Positions 21,851 through 33,816 of a stretch of DNA of 64,000 nucleotides are shown one piece after another (position 1 is the stretch's first letter; the number at the start of each line of letters is the position of its first letter). This stretch comes from Odiellus spinosus (Eukaryota > Arthropoda > Arachnida > Opiliones > Phalangiidae). The position numbers and the translations under genes were made by a program. The notes beneath the pieces are model-generated. The model saw only the letters and a program-made list of their open reading frames with translations. It was not told the DNA's origin and did not search any database. Location: NCBI GenBank assembly GCA_963920705.1, contig OY987226.1, positions 11,224,501-11,288,500 of the forward strand, written 5' to 3'.

Positions 21851-23872
21851 TTCTAGTGAATCACTTAAATGTGATAAGCTAACTTAGGTGAAAAAAGGGA
21901 AAAATTACAAGAAAAGTACAGCCACGTGAACCATTACCACAGGTATGAATCAGACTTTAGGTACTTCATACAGAACGCGAATCGGGATTATCATGGAAAA
22001 TATTAGTGCAATATTTTAATTGCGTGTTGGGTGTTAATTAAAAATAATTTAACTAGCGGTATAAATTGTACATATATTCAAATATATAAATATAAATGTG
22101 AAAGATTACCAAATATAGTATTTCTTAAAAATCTAGAAGCTTGGAAATGGGGTTTTATTATCACAAATCCTCTATGAATATATAATTAACGCGGTCATTA
22201 TCAGTTTGTTATAGAATATTATATAATTAAAGATCGTAGAAAGGTTTCTTAGACTTAACCGTCCTAATTAGAAATTAAGTTGGGAATTGAATATTGAAAT
22301 TAAGTGACGAGGAGTATCAATGTTGATTGTTTACGAGATGCGAATTCTAATGGGCAGAATTGATTAAACTCTGGCATTTAAAGCCCTTGGGCGTATTCTA
22401 GAACAGCATAGTGTAGTTCGCGTAGAGAAATTTTGGTATTAACTGAGCTAAATAAATATAACTTTTCAAAACAAAAATAATATCATTATAATTTTATAAA
22501 TTCCAAACCGATCCAAATACGAATTGAATATTAAATTCCTATTCGAAAACCAATGAATTTAAATTTAGTTATTTTTAATTACAGTGCGTGCCTAGACTTG
22601 TAGCAATGGTCTAAAACTTCTAGTACATTTAATACTTTATTTTAAATTTTAAATTTCCAAATAATATTCGTTGCAAACGAAAAAATAATTTTAGGTCTCA
22701 CTGTAATGTTTTACCTTCGAGCTTCTAACTAAAATGAAGTTCGCTTTACTTAATTTTGAACAAGAGTAGTTGGTGTAATAGAAAAACCTAAGGCGGAGTT
22801 ATAAACAATGAAATCTTAAGTGATTTCGCGTTAAGTTTTTGAACTTTAGTAGTTTTCACGGGATGTTTTCTCTCTAAGTAGTTGGCCGTTGCCGATTTGT
22901 ATCAAAAAGGTTCCACTCCATGATGACTTCTGGCTCTCCCTGTATTATCCCTAATCAGTAATTTAAAATCAGGCTCTCCTTTGATTATTTCTCCATGAAT
23001 ATTTTTCGCGCCAAATACCTCTCGAGCCACGTAAAGAAGACCCCCGCCCTCGTAAGGTAGTTTTGGGTAAAGAATCACTCTGACATTTTCAGAACGCAAT
23101 CGTGACTCAAAAACAAGTCTGTGACATCTCGATCCCAGCTTTGAACACGAGTATATATACCAAATTTGCTATCACAAGTTATTCCTAGTAATTAAATATA
23201 TTTAAACAGTTAACTGAGTTATTAAATAAATTATTATAAGCAACCGTCAAATGCTGCTCCATATTGCAAAGAACGTATTAAGGCAAATAAATATTATTCA
23301 TGATATTCCAAATTTCTACGTAAAGAGGAGTTAATCCTTCTTTGAAAAATGTATTTCGTCTTCATTATTCTTTTAATGACATGTTTTAGAAGTGTGGCAC
23401 TAAATTTAATAAATTTATCAGTGTCGTAATATATAGAATTTTGAATTATATCGCCTCCTAAAGGTCATGAAGATAAAATAGAAACAGACTCTCATCAGAA
23501 GATTTATTTAAATCTATCTGTACATAAACTAATGTACGGTAGAAGAGTGAAAATCAATATTATACTTATATAAGATTAATTATGAACTTATGATATATTA
23601 AAGATAGTAAATGTTCGTTAAAAATAATTCTGAACATAGTGCAAACTCTTTCGATGAATCATTTGGAAAGTAAATAAAACATTCTCCCTCCGTTCGTCTC
23701 TAAGTCCATACTCAATCTGTCACAGCGCGATAACTACCCGGACGGAGTGACATTGATTCAACAAAGCTACGAAATGTGTACAGACTGATAGTTAAAGCAC
23801 AAGTCTCCCAAATTTCAGAACTCTAATTGTTGTGGCAAACAAATGAGAGCTTCGAAACTAAATTTTGAAACC
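21851..23872. other. Intronic sequence without recognised genes
   Basis: AT-rich. On the minus strand 22902-23099 is open and continues open beyond its nominal start at least to about 23150. The product has a protein-like composition but no motif that I recognise, and it starts at TTG rather than ATG, so at most it is a relic exon. Confidence 0.35.
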
Positions 23873-23876
23873 TTAA

Positions 23877-23915
23877 AGGGAGAATACAAACCGATAAGAA
23901 TTCACTGCAAGGTTC
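23877..23915. mobile_element. Solo end of the TTAA fold-back transposon family
   Basis: TTAA (23873-23876) followed by AGGGAGAATACAAACCGATA, matching the terminal sequence of the complete elements at 45290 and 47167. No partner end nearby, so this is a fragment. Confidence 0.55.
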
Positions 23916-24536
23916 TCATAAAATCTTGGAATACCTGGAAATATCTATAAATTTGAATGTTCAAGGAAATATCAGGAAAACTCTTAAAAATGTTTCACGT
24001 AAATCAGAAGTATACGCGTACTTAATCATAAATTTCAATGACACTATATGTTGGTACGACTTTATCAGGAAAACTCATTGTTTTTATTACTGTTTTACAA
24101 AACCTTGGTTGCCCCTGGAAATATCAGGGAAAAATTCACTGTTAAAACCTGGAAAAAATCGGGGGAATTGCTTTTCCAAGTGTTTAATGAACACTGGACT
24201 CTCAGTTAGTGTTATTATATCGATTTCTTAGGTGTAAAAAATATTTACAAACTATTAAGCTAGAAATAATTTTTTATCTAACTCGGGAAGCAAGCTTAAC
24301 TGGGATCCATAGAATGTTTGATATCTCGTCGTTAACGAGTCTTCACAAGAGAAGTTATTGTTTCGACAGTCAAACGATATGCCAGTCACTCGGCGTAATA
24401 TAAAACTTGCTCCAGGGAAGAGTGATTTATTTTGCACTAGAGCACGAATTGTATAAGTTAATGCTAATATAGCGCTTTATTTAAAGACAGAAAGCTTCGG
24501 GTTTGGATGAGAAAACGTTATTTTGAGGGGGGTGAA
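23916..24536. other. Degenerate CCTGGAAATATCAGGGAAA-rich repeat and flank
   Basis: Positions 23920-24200 hold scattered copies of CTGGAAATATCAGGGAAAA-like sequence, recurring at 24860-24920. The short open frames here arise from the repeat and are not gene-like. Confidence 0.5.
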
Positions 24537-24772
24537 ATCATGGTAATTTTGGGAAAATCATGATATTTTTGGGGAAAATCATGGTAATTGTTTGGGAAAA
24601 TCATGGTATTGTTTGGGAAAAACATGGTATTTTTTGGGAAAAATCATGGCAATTTTTTGGAAAAAATCATGATATTTTTTGGAAAAATCATGGTATTTTT
24701 TTGGGAAAATCATGGTATTTTTTGAGAAAATCGTGGCATTATTTTGGGAAAAGCCGTGGCATTTTTTTTTTT
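24537..24772. repeat. About 21-bp minisatellite (GGGAAAATCATGGTATTTTT)
   Basis: About ten imperfect copies ending in a T-run. A 78-codon frame through the array (24560-24796) encodes a repetitive peptide only because of the period, and is not a gene. Confidence 0.9.
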
Positions 24773-27418
24773 TTTTTTTGCTCTTATGAGGAATAAAAAA
24801 AATATGAAGTCCTAGCAGGTTATAAACGTGGTTGGACGAAATGGTTACTTATGTTCAACCTGAGCATATCAGGGAAAATTAAATGGAAACCCCTGTAAAT
24901 AACAGGGAAATTGGTTTTCCAAATGTTGTAATATAAACTTGTCCCAATTAAATTTTTTTCGCGCAGATTGTGGTACTTACTATCTCTTTCAACTAAAAAT
25001 TAGTTTTATGTTCTTCAGAAGACTTGTACTTTAATTTCATACGTCCCTTCAACAAGCTATGATGGAACTGAAGCTATCTTCCCGTTTAACATATTACGTT
25101 GTTTATCTCGGGAAAACAATTAGCTTTTTGGCCTTTCACGTTCGCTTAATCCTATATGTATTGCTACAAACGTAAGCCTTATAATTAGGTTCCCAAATTA
25201 GACCCTTTCTCGCGCATGCATGAGGCGATCTCCAACTAAGCTCCGAAACAATTAATAAACCCGTATAAACTTCTGTGTCTAGTGCAGTTTGCAAACTAGT
25301 TTAATGTCAGATACTATTGCGTTACGCAACCTAACTTATGTAATAATTGTTGACGACATGTTTGAAGAAATTGTCATTCCACATAACACGCGATTAAGGA
25401 TGAAAATCACTTCCATAAGAAAATTGTTTCTCTTGTTTCAAAAGATGAAAATAGGTGAAAATAATGCGTTTTTTCAATTATCAGAGCACTAGAACACTTC
25501 TGTATTTATGATAGCAAGCTACTTCATTGCTAAATACTTGGGAGGGACTTAATAACTCGTAAAAACCGAAACAGACATCTTATTGACATGTCTGCTTCCA
25601 GAGCCCGCGATATTCTCATTTCGCCACGTCCTTGGCTCTCCCTTTCTAATCAATTCCCCTTGTTTTTAGAGCTCGATATCTCCCTCCTACCAGGGGGTAG
25701 GTGTAGATCTTACTTGTTTGCTGCGTCGGTGTTGACTGTGGCGTTGACGTTAGAAAACAGGATAAAGTACACATGAAAAAGTTAATATAAATTTTTTGCT
25801 TGTAAATAATGAAGCCACACACCCTATGGCAGTAAACACCATTGACTTTTATGCATTTACAACCGTAAAAAAGTTATAAAGTTTAGCTATTCCTTCGTGC
25901 TTGACAACATTTTGAGAAAAGGTTTTGGTTAAATTCTACTTTTTAAATTAACCACTTTTCACATTAGAGACTGAAACCAGTTTGGAAAGGTCAAATTGTA
26001 AAATTTTGGAATCATAGGTAGAGGTATTTTGCTAAAAACTACAACTTTTGTCTTGAAAAGTTAATTTAAACATTCCCCTTTTGTTCGAAAACGGTCTCCA
26101 ATGTGAACATATTGGTCTTTATAATATAAGAAAATCAATATTGGTTCCTGACTTAAATTTTAAACTTTTATTTAATTATTTTAACTTGTATATTTTATAA
26201 TTCGAATAGAAGGGAGCTAGTGAATGACTCATAATAGGATCAAGATAGAAACGAGAGAGGTTAATCGTGAGGCCCCAAATCCTCTTCCCCTTTCAACTTT
26301 AAAATCGACAGTCCTAGTGGTACTCCCGGCTTCCTCTTTCAGCTCACTCAGCGTATAACCCCAGCTAGACAGCTGGAGCTCAAACACGTTGTATAAGGCT
26401 AAATAGGATGGTTACCCTACGATATAGGGATAGAATATATTTCAAAAGTTAAATTGACCCAATAATTTTTAAAAAACCAGATTAAATTGATGGTGAAAAG
26501 ACAAAGATTGCTATTTTCATCGGCTATTCAGGGTAGAATCAAAAAACTCAATATATATAATTTAAATGTTGAAATAATCCTAATGAAATGACTATTAATT
26601 AGCATAAATCCGAATCCAGAGTAGAAGGGTTTTATTCGCTGCCAGAGAAAGTTTGTAATTAAATAGTTTTTTAATTAAAACGCGTTACTTATTTAAAAAT
26701 GATTTAAACGTAATATTGATTAGCAAAACCATTTTCATAAATATTTTTTAAGATATTGGTACTCAAATATAAGGCTATGATCTTATTGGTTTCATCAAAG
26801 CCACCAATACCCAAACGTCTTCATTTGTTGGAAGCTTCTTTTTTTTTTTTTTCAAAACCTTTTTTTTAGTGCAATAGGGTGGTGGAATGTTTATTATTTT
26901 TTGGTTTTACTAACGATATGCTAATTTCACAACGCGATATCTTTTTTTAAAGGGATACTAGACTATGATAGTAATTGATTTGGACTTTTAAAATACGCTT
27001 ACTATCAGTATTAGTCTCACCAAATATTTCTGTGTAATTTATATAGTTATCAATGTCGCGAGCTAGACTCGTTATGAACCCTAAATCCGTTCTGGATTTA
27101 GAATATAACTTGGGAAAACTAAGTTGCTGATGAAATATTGTATTAAAATGGCTCGGGAACCAATAAAACGCGTTCTATTCCTCTTTCGGTTTACGCGTCA
27201 AATCGAAGACGAACTCTCATTGGTATTGAAATTTAATTGGAAATTTCTTCATAACTTTTTTAATTAACCGCGAATTACCACGAAACCTTTCTTGCGAATT
27301 TTGATAATGTTTATAGGCATTTCTTAAGAGTCTATACAACATTTTTTCCATGGTAGATTTAGAATTTCCCTAACCCTTTTACCTCAGTTATATAGTCGTA
27401 CAAGTTATCTAAATTCTC
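24773..27418. other. Intronic sequence without recognised genes
   Basis: AT-rich DNA with only short open frames, T-runs near 26840 and no clear tandem or inverted repeats. Confidence 0.45.
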
Positions 27419-27927
27419 ATTATACAAAAAAGAGGTTGCTTCGCACCCTTAAAAAAACTCTTTATCTAACTCGAATCAAACCCGTGAAGGGACAGAAATT
27501 ATTTGTTAGAGAAAGAGCAATTTCATATCTTTAAAATTATAGTTAGTAGATTTAGTCTACTACTTCAAAGATTTTATTACTATTATATATTTTCCAAAAA
27601 ACGGATAAAGACGACCTAGGACTAATGATAAATATATATATACATTAAAGGAACTCCATCTTTAGCTAATTTTATTAGTGATACTGATAGAATTTAAAAT
27701 TAACATCATTGGGAGAGGAAGGTTAACTAGGTCGTCTTTATCCGTTTTTTGGAAAATATATAATAGTAATAAAATCTTTGAAGTAGTAGACTAAATCTAC
27801 TAACTATAATTTTAAAGATATGAAATTGCTCTTTCTCTAACAAATAATTTCTGTCCCTTCACGGGTTTGATTCGAGTTAGATAAAGAGTTTTTTTAAGGG
27901 TGCGAAGCAACCTCTTTTTTGTATAAT
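27419..27927. mobile_element. Fold-back element with 201-bp inverted arms
   Basis: Arms 27419-27619 and 27727-27927 are reverse complements over 201 bp with no mismatch found by eye, separated by a 107-bp spacer. The outer ends read ATTATACAAAAAAGAGG... and its complement, so a TA-flanked (Tc1/mariner-like) MITE is possible. No longer target duplication is visible. A transcript would form a 201-bp perfect duplex. A palindromic assembly artefact is the main alternative. Confidence 0.88.
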
Positions 27928-28089
27928 TTCTGTCCTTTTTTCTCCAAAAATATACACCTTTTCCACATTTCACTATTTTGCTTTATAGGTTTATTGAACT
28001 TTAATTCTTACTAATGCTGAATAAAAATTAAAGCGTTTAATTGAGGCTTCAATCTATTCGTAATTGAGACCCTGGTACAAATCTCGAAA

Positions 28090-28560
28090 GGCAGAGATTA
28101 ACTAACCTAACCTTACCTAAGTTGTAAAACAGGGATGGGCTAGTTCAATTGATTAACTAACCTAAACTAATCTTACCTAAAATACTACAAGAGGAACGGG
28201 TTAGCCCGAGTTATAGGGATTACCTAGTTGGAGGGATGGGCTATTTCCAGTGTTTAATTAACCTAATTTAACCTTAAAGATTACTTGATGGAATGGGTAA
28301 CCCGAGGGATTAACTAGTTGGAACGATGGGCTAATTCGAGGAATTAACTAACCTAACCTAGCCTTACCTAAAATATTACAAATAGCCCGAGCTAAGGATT
28401 AACTAGTTGGAAGGATTGGCTAATTAGAGGGATTAACTAACCTAACCTCACCTTAAAGATTACCAGATGGACGGGGGAGGTCGAGGGATTAACTAACCTA
28501 GCCTTACCTAAAATATTACAAGAGGGACGGGCTAGACCGAGCTAGAGATTAAATTTATAA
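28090..28560. repeat. CCTAA-rich complex minisatellite
   Basis: Alternating blocks built on GATTAACTAACCTAACC, TTACCTAAAATATTACAAGA and ACGGGCTAG/CCGAGG segments, roughly 50-110 bp per composite unit. Short AACCTAACCTAACC runs resemble the arthropod telomere repeat (CCTAA/TTAGG), but they are embedded in a longer unit and are not a true telomere tract. Confidence 0.75.
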
Positions 28561-29068
28561 TATTGAATCGCATCGACAAAAAATGAGCATGGAAAGCGAA
28601 ACAATTCTTTAAAGCAGCATGAGAACATAATTCTGGAGACCAGAAGTATGTGGCCGTTTATTTAACTCGCCGACATCAATTTCCGTTTCGTATATCCTAT
28701 TTAAAATTCTAAATCTTTATTTTTTATTATAATTGAGTTAGACGTGATTTAGATACAGACTTCAATAATTGGTCAACTACTTAATAGCAACGTTATTACG
28801 TAGTTGTAATGTGGATCTAAAGCACATCCTAGTCGCAAAACTCAAGTATTTTAAAAAATAAAGTAGAGATTGAAAACGTTAAACTATAAATTTCATGTGT
28901 AATCGAGCACTTGGCAGGATATGAAGTCCAACTCGAGTGATATTTAATCCCTAGAACTCTCATTGTGAAATGTTTTTACAGTGACTTACTATATTATATT
29001 GGCCACATTTCTAGGTAAGGCGATTTACATTCAATCGCTTCGGTTTATTCGAGTACTCTACCCAAAAG
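28561..29068. other. Intronic sequence without recognised features
   Basis: AT-rich single-copy-looking DNA between the CCTAA repeat and the 2.36-kb tandem duplication. Confidence 0.45.
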
Positions 29069-31454
29069 ATCGTGAGAAATGAGTCTCTTATCACCGAAAT
29101 ATAGGTGAGAAACGATTGCCTAAACAATCGAAGACGTCACCATTGCACAAACGAGAGGGCTCGCCACAATTTTAAACGCTAACATAAACCACGCATTGGT
29201 ACAGTGCATCTGTGAGTACTGAATATGCAAATCTCGTTTATATAGGCCGAGAAGAGATATATTATTAAAGTTAAAAAATCAAATGATAAGAAAATCATTC
29301 CAACTTTTTAATTACGGTGAATTAGGGTGAATATAATGGGATACTCATGATATGACATAATAGTCAAAATTAGACGGCTGAAGAGGGCTACCCTAGTAAA
29401 AGAACCCAATAAATGCAATTTTCCGTTAACGATAAAAAATGCCATTAAAAAAACTTATCAACTGTTTAATAAAATCAATTTTTGTTTATCAATTTAAAGC
29501 CAATTAATAAAGCTCGGCTAGTTATATGTTTTACCCTTTTCGTCACCCATACAGGCATCTGTCTCTCTATTAACTCGAATTCGATGGATATTCATTATCA
29601 TTCTACTGTTTAAGAAATAAAATTTTGTTTACCATTTTGAAGCAATTAATAAAGCTCGGCTAAGCTTATGATTTCACCCTTTTGTAACCCATTCAGGCGC
29701 CTTACTTTCTATTAACTCGAATTCGATGGATATTCCTTATCATTCTACTGTTTAAGAAATAAAATTTTTGTTTATTCATTTTGAAGCAATTAGTAAAGCT
29801 CGGCTAAGCTTAAGATTTCACCCTTTTGTAACCCATTCAGGTACCTTACTTTCTATTACTTCGTATACTTAATCAACATTTCATTATTGAAATCTGTGTT
29901 TAACTAGAGATACTCTTGTACCTGATCGAAGTCTTATCAAATTTTTTCAAAAGTACCTTTGTCTGTATTAATTCGAATTCAGTGGACGGTGGGAAGAGGG
30001 AAACGACGACGACGACGACGACGACGCTTTCAGTTATCAAGCGCCGCGGGTCCATTGGAAAAGACATTACGGTTTCTGATGAAATTCGAGTTCAGATAAA
30101 GGGATAAACACGAACGTGTTTATCCTAATAAACACGAACGTGTTTATCCTAATTCTTTTTACCACCCCGACTGAACTTTAGTTCAGGGGGAGGTTTTACA
30201 CTGGTCATGTCTGTGTGTGTGTGTCACTTCCTGTGTAAGCGGGTACCCTGTGGCTCGTGGAGCCAAAAGTCTAGAAAAGTAATCATGCCAGCTTATCGTT
30301 CAATTCCGTTTAACGGGAATTACCTCCTTTAAGCGTGGCTGCCACATTGAGTTTCAGGTGTCGTGCAATTATATGCAACAGGACGTCTCCAATTACATAT
30401 TATCGCCTTTCACCATCCACTTTACGGTCAAACCTCGTAAAGTTGAAGGTGATTATACGCAATGTGACGTCTCCCACTGTTATAATCACCTCCGACCATC
30501 CCCACACCAAGGTCCAACCTCTAGTGTCTGATCTCAGCGGGCCATATTAGCGAGGCGTCCCTCACTAATATAGTCCACATCAACCTTCCACTCCACTAAT
30601 CTCCTCCCTCTACGGGTCTTTGTGGTGCAGTTACCGAATGCGTAGGGTTACGATAAACGTCTAGACGTTGAGAAGGGGGGGGGGTTCCCCAACTCTTCTC
30701 GCTCGATGAATAAAGGTTCGCGAAAGCTATATATACCCCTTTTCCATGCCATAACTATTTTGGCCTTATGCCGCGATATATTTTAGTGAATTGAAGTGTA
30801 TAATGCATTTAAATTTTAATTTAAAATAATAATATTGTTTAACTGAATCAGGGGCGTCGGAAGCGGGGGGGCAGGGTGGGCTCAAGCCCCCTCGACCGTC
30901 GGATCTGGGGTAACTGAGCCCCATATAATTTGACCTTAGCCAACTTGTTCAGCCCACCCACTTAGTAATAACTTCCGACGCCCCTGAACTGAATCTAATT
31001 AATAACGAAGCTGAAAAATAAATTTAAAATTCGAGATAGTTTAGAAGATATTTAAGAAATTGCTCAAAAATTTAAAGAATAATGATCGTTTAATACCAGC
31101 TTGAGTTGGCAGCACGCGCTAAACTACTTTCCATATAAATCATTTGGTCAAAAAAGCAAAGGTTTAACGGGCAGTATAGCCTTAGTCTTGCTGCAAATTT
31201 TGGGTGGATTGAAGAATCTAAATAAAAGTTCGTTTACACGGGTATCCAAGATCCCACCGTCCACTGAAATCGAATTAATAGAGACAAAGGTACTTTGACA
31301 AAATTTGATAAGACTTCTTTCGGGTACGAGAGTATCTTTAGTTAAACACAGATTTAAATAATGAAATATTGATAAAGTACGTGAAGTAATAAAATGTAAG
31401 GTGCCTGAATTGGTTACAAAAGGGTGAAATCATAAGCTTAGCCGAGCTTTATTA
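29069..31454. repeat. 2.36-kb tandem duplication, copy 1 (A+B)
   Basis: First of three near-identical copies. Part A (29069 to about 30125) contains three spaced copies, period about 142-145 bp, of TTAATAAAGCTCGGCTA-type sequence followed by a TTACCCTTTT/TTTCACCCTTTT block, and a (GAC)n run near 30003. Part B (about 30150-31454) contains several short hairpins and a hAT MITE. Copy 1 is 24 bp longer than copy 2 because a 24-bp palindromic segment at 30102-30125 is doubled. Open frames of 63-73 codons recur in each copy but look accidental. Confidence 0.93.
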
Positions 31455-31455
31455 A
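29789..31455. mobile_element. Fold-back unit within the tandem duplication (about 205-bp imperfect inverted arms)
   Basis: The segment 29789-29993 (AGTAAAGCTCGGCTAAGC ... CAGTGGACGGTGGG) is matched in reverse complement by 31250-31455 (CCCACCGTCCACTGAAATCG ... GCTTAGCCGAGCTTTATTAA), with scattered mismatches. The left arm is the innermost of three tandem subrepeats and the right arm has only one. Long inverted arms with internal subrepeats are typical of Foldback-like DNA elements. No transposase is present. The second copy is at about 32175-33817. Confidence 0.7.
30849..30986. mobile_element. hAT-type MITE, 138 bp, copy 1
   Basis: Perfect 15-bp terminal inverted repeats CAGGGGCGTCGGAAG are flanked by the exact 8-bp TSD AACTGAAT at 30841-30848 and 30987-30994. 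The termini and TSD are diagnostic for hAT. The interior is GC-rich and non-coding. Confidence 0.93.
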
Positions 31456-33816
31456 TCGTGAGAAATGAGTCTCTTATCACCGAAATATAGGTGAGAAACG
31501 ATTGCCTAAACAATCGAAGACGTCACCATTGCACAAACGAGAGGGCTCGCCACAATTTTAAACGCTAACGTAAACCACGCATTGGTACAGTGCATCTGTG
31601 AGTACTGAATATGCAAATCTCGTTTATATAGGCCGAGAAGAGATATATTATTAAAGTTAAAAAATCAAATGATAAGAAAATCATTCCAACTTTTTAATTA
31701 CGGTGAATTAGGGTGAATATAATGGGATACTCATGATATGACATAATAGTCAAAATTAGACGGCTGAAGAGGGCTACCCTAGTAAAAGAACCCAATAAAT
31801 GCAATTTTCCGTTAACGATAAAAAATGCCATTAAAAAAACTTATCAACTGTTTAATAAAATCAATTTTTGTTTATCAATTTAAAGCCAATTAATAAAGCT
31901 CGGCTAGTTATATGTTTTACCCTTTTCGTCACCCATACAGGCATCTGTCTCTCTATTAACTCGAATTCGATGGATATTCATTATCATTCTACTGTTTAAG
32001 AAATAAAATTTTGTTTACCATTTTGAAGCAATTAATAAAGCTCGGCTAAGCTTATGATTTCACCCTTTTGTAACCCATTCAGGCGCCTTACTTTCTATTA
32101 ACTCGAATTCGATGGATATTCCTTATCATTCTACTGTTTAAGAAATAAAATTTTTGTTTATTCATTTTGAAGCAATTAGTAAAGCTCGGCTAAGCTTAAG
32201 ATTTCACCCTTTTGTAACCCATTCAGGTACCTTACTTTCTATTACTTCGTATACTTAATCAACATTTCATTATTGAAATCTGTGTTTAACTAGAGATACT
32301 CTTGTACCTGATCGAAGTCTTATCAAATTTTTTCAAAAGTACCTTTGTCTGTATTAATTCGAATTCAGTGGACGGTGGGAAGAGGGAAACGACGACGACG
32401 ACGACGACGACGCTTTCAGTTATCAAGCGCCGCGGGTCCATTGGAAAAGACATTACGGTTTCTGATGAAATTCGAGTTCAGATAAAGGGATAAACACGAA
32501 CGTGTTTATCCTAATTCTTTTTACCACCCCGACTGAACTTTAGTTCAGGGGGAGGTTTTACACTGGTCATGTCTGTGTGTGTGTGTCACTTCCTGTGTAA
32601 GCGGGTACCCTGTGGCTCGTGGAGCCAAAAGTCTAGAAAAGTAATCATGCCAGCTTATCGTTCAATTCCGTTTGACGGGAATTACCTCCTTTAAGCGTGG
32701 CTGCCACATTGAGTTTCAGGTGTCGTGCAATTATATGCAACAGGACGTCTCCAATTGCATATTATCGCCTTTCACCATCCACTTTACGGTCAAACCTCGT
32801 AAAGTTGAAGGTGATTATACGCAATGTGACGTCTCCCACTGTTATAATCACCTCCGACCATCCCCACACCAAGGTCCAACCTCTAGTGTCTGATCTCAGC
32901 GGGCCATATTAGCGAGGCGTCCCTCACTAATATAGTCCACATCAACCTTCCACTCCACTAATCTCCTCCCTCTACGGGTCTTTGTGGTGCAGTTACCGAA
33001 TGCGTAGGGTTACGATAAACGTCTAGACGTTGAGAAGGGGGGGGGGTTCCCCAACTCTTCTCGCTCGATGAATAAAGGTTCGCGAAAGCTATATATACCC
33101 CTTTTCCATGCCATAACTATTTTGGCCTTATGCCGCGATATATTTTAGTGAATTGAAGTGTATAATGCATTTAAATTTTAATTTAAAATAATAATATTGT
33201 TTAACTGAATCAGGGGCGTCGGAAGCGGGGGGGCAGGGTGGGCTCAAGCCCCCTCGACCGTCGGATCTGGGGTAACTGAGCCCCATATAATTTGACCTTA
33301 GCCAACTTGTTCAGCCCACCCACTTAGTAATAACTTCCGACGCCCCTGAACTGAATCTAATTAATAACGAAGCTGAAAAATAAATTTAAAATTCGAGATA
33401 GTTTAGAAGATATTTAAGAAATTGCTCAAAAATTTAAAGAATAATGATCGTTTAATACCAGCTTGAGTTGGCAGCACGCGCTAAACTACTTTCCATATAA
33501 ATCATTTGGTCAAAAAAGCAAAGGTTTAACGGGCAGTATAGCCTTAGTCTTGCTGCAAATTTTGGGTGGATTGAAGAATCTAAATAAAAGTTCGTTTACA
33601 CGGGTATCCAAGATCCCACCGTCCACTGAAATCGAATTAATAGAGACAAAGGTACTTTGACAAAATTTGATAAGACTTCTTTCGGGTACGAGAGTATCTT
33701 TAGTTAAACACAGATTTAAATAATGAAATATTGATAAAGTACGTGAAGTAATAAAAAGTAAGGTGCCTGAATTGGTTACAAAAGGGTGAAATCATAAGCT
33801 TAGCCGAGCTTTATTA
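31455..33816. repeat. 2.36-kb tandem duplication, copy 2 (A+B)
   Basis: 2362 bp, nearly identical to copy 1. Differences seen are single bases, for example TTTAACGGG versus TTTGACGGG in the B part and AACATAAACC versus AACGTAAACC in A, plus the missing 24-bp palindrome copy. Confidence 0.93.
33211..33348. mobile_element. hAT-type MITE, 138 bp, copy 2
   Basis: Same element, TIRs and TSD (33203-33210, 33349-33356) as at 30849, displaced by exactly 2362 bp. It was carried by the tandem duplication, not a second insertion. Confidence 0.93.

Noticed and set aside
23690-23755. Plant Stowaway-like end (CTCCCTCCGTTCG) with a weak inverted match CGGACGGAGTGAC
   Set aside because: Short, imperfect and without TA duplication. 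Probably chance resemblance.
24560-24796. 78-codon repetitive frame
   Set aside because: Translation of a GGGAAAATCATGGTATTTTT minisatellite.
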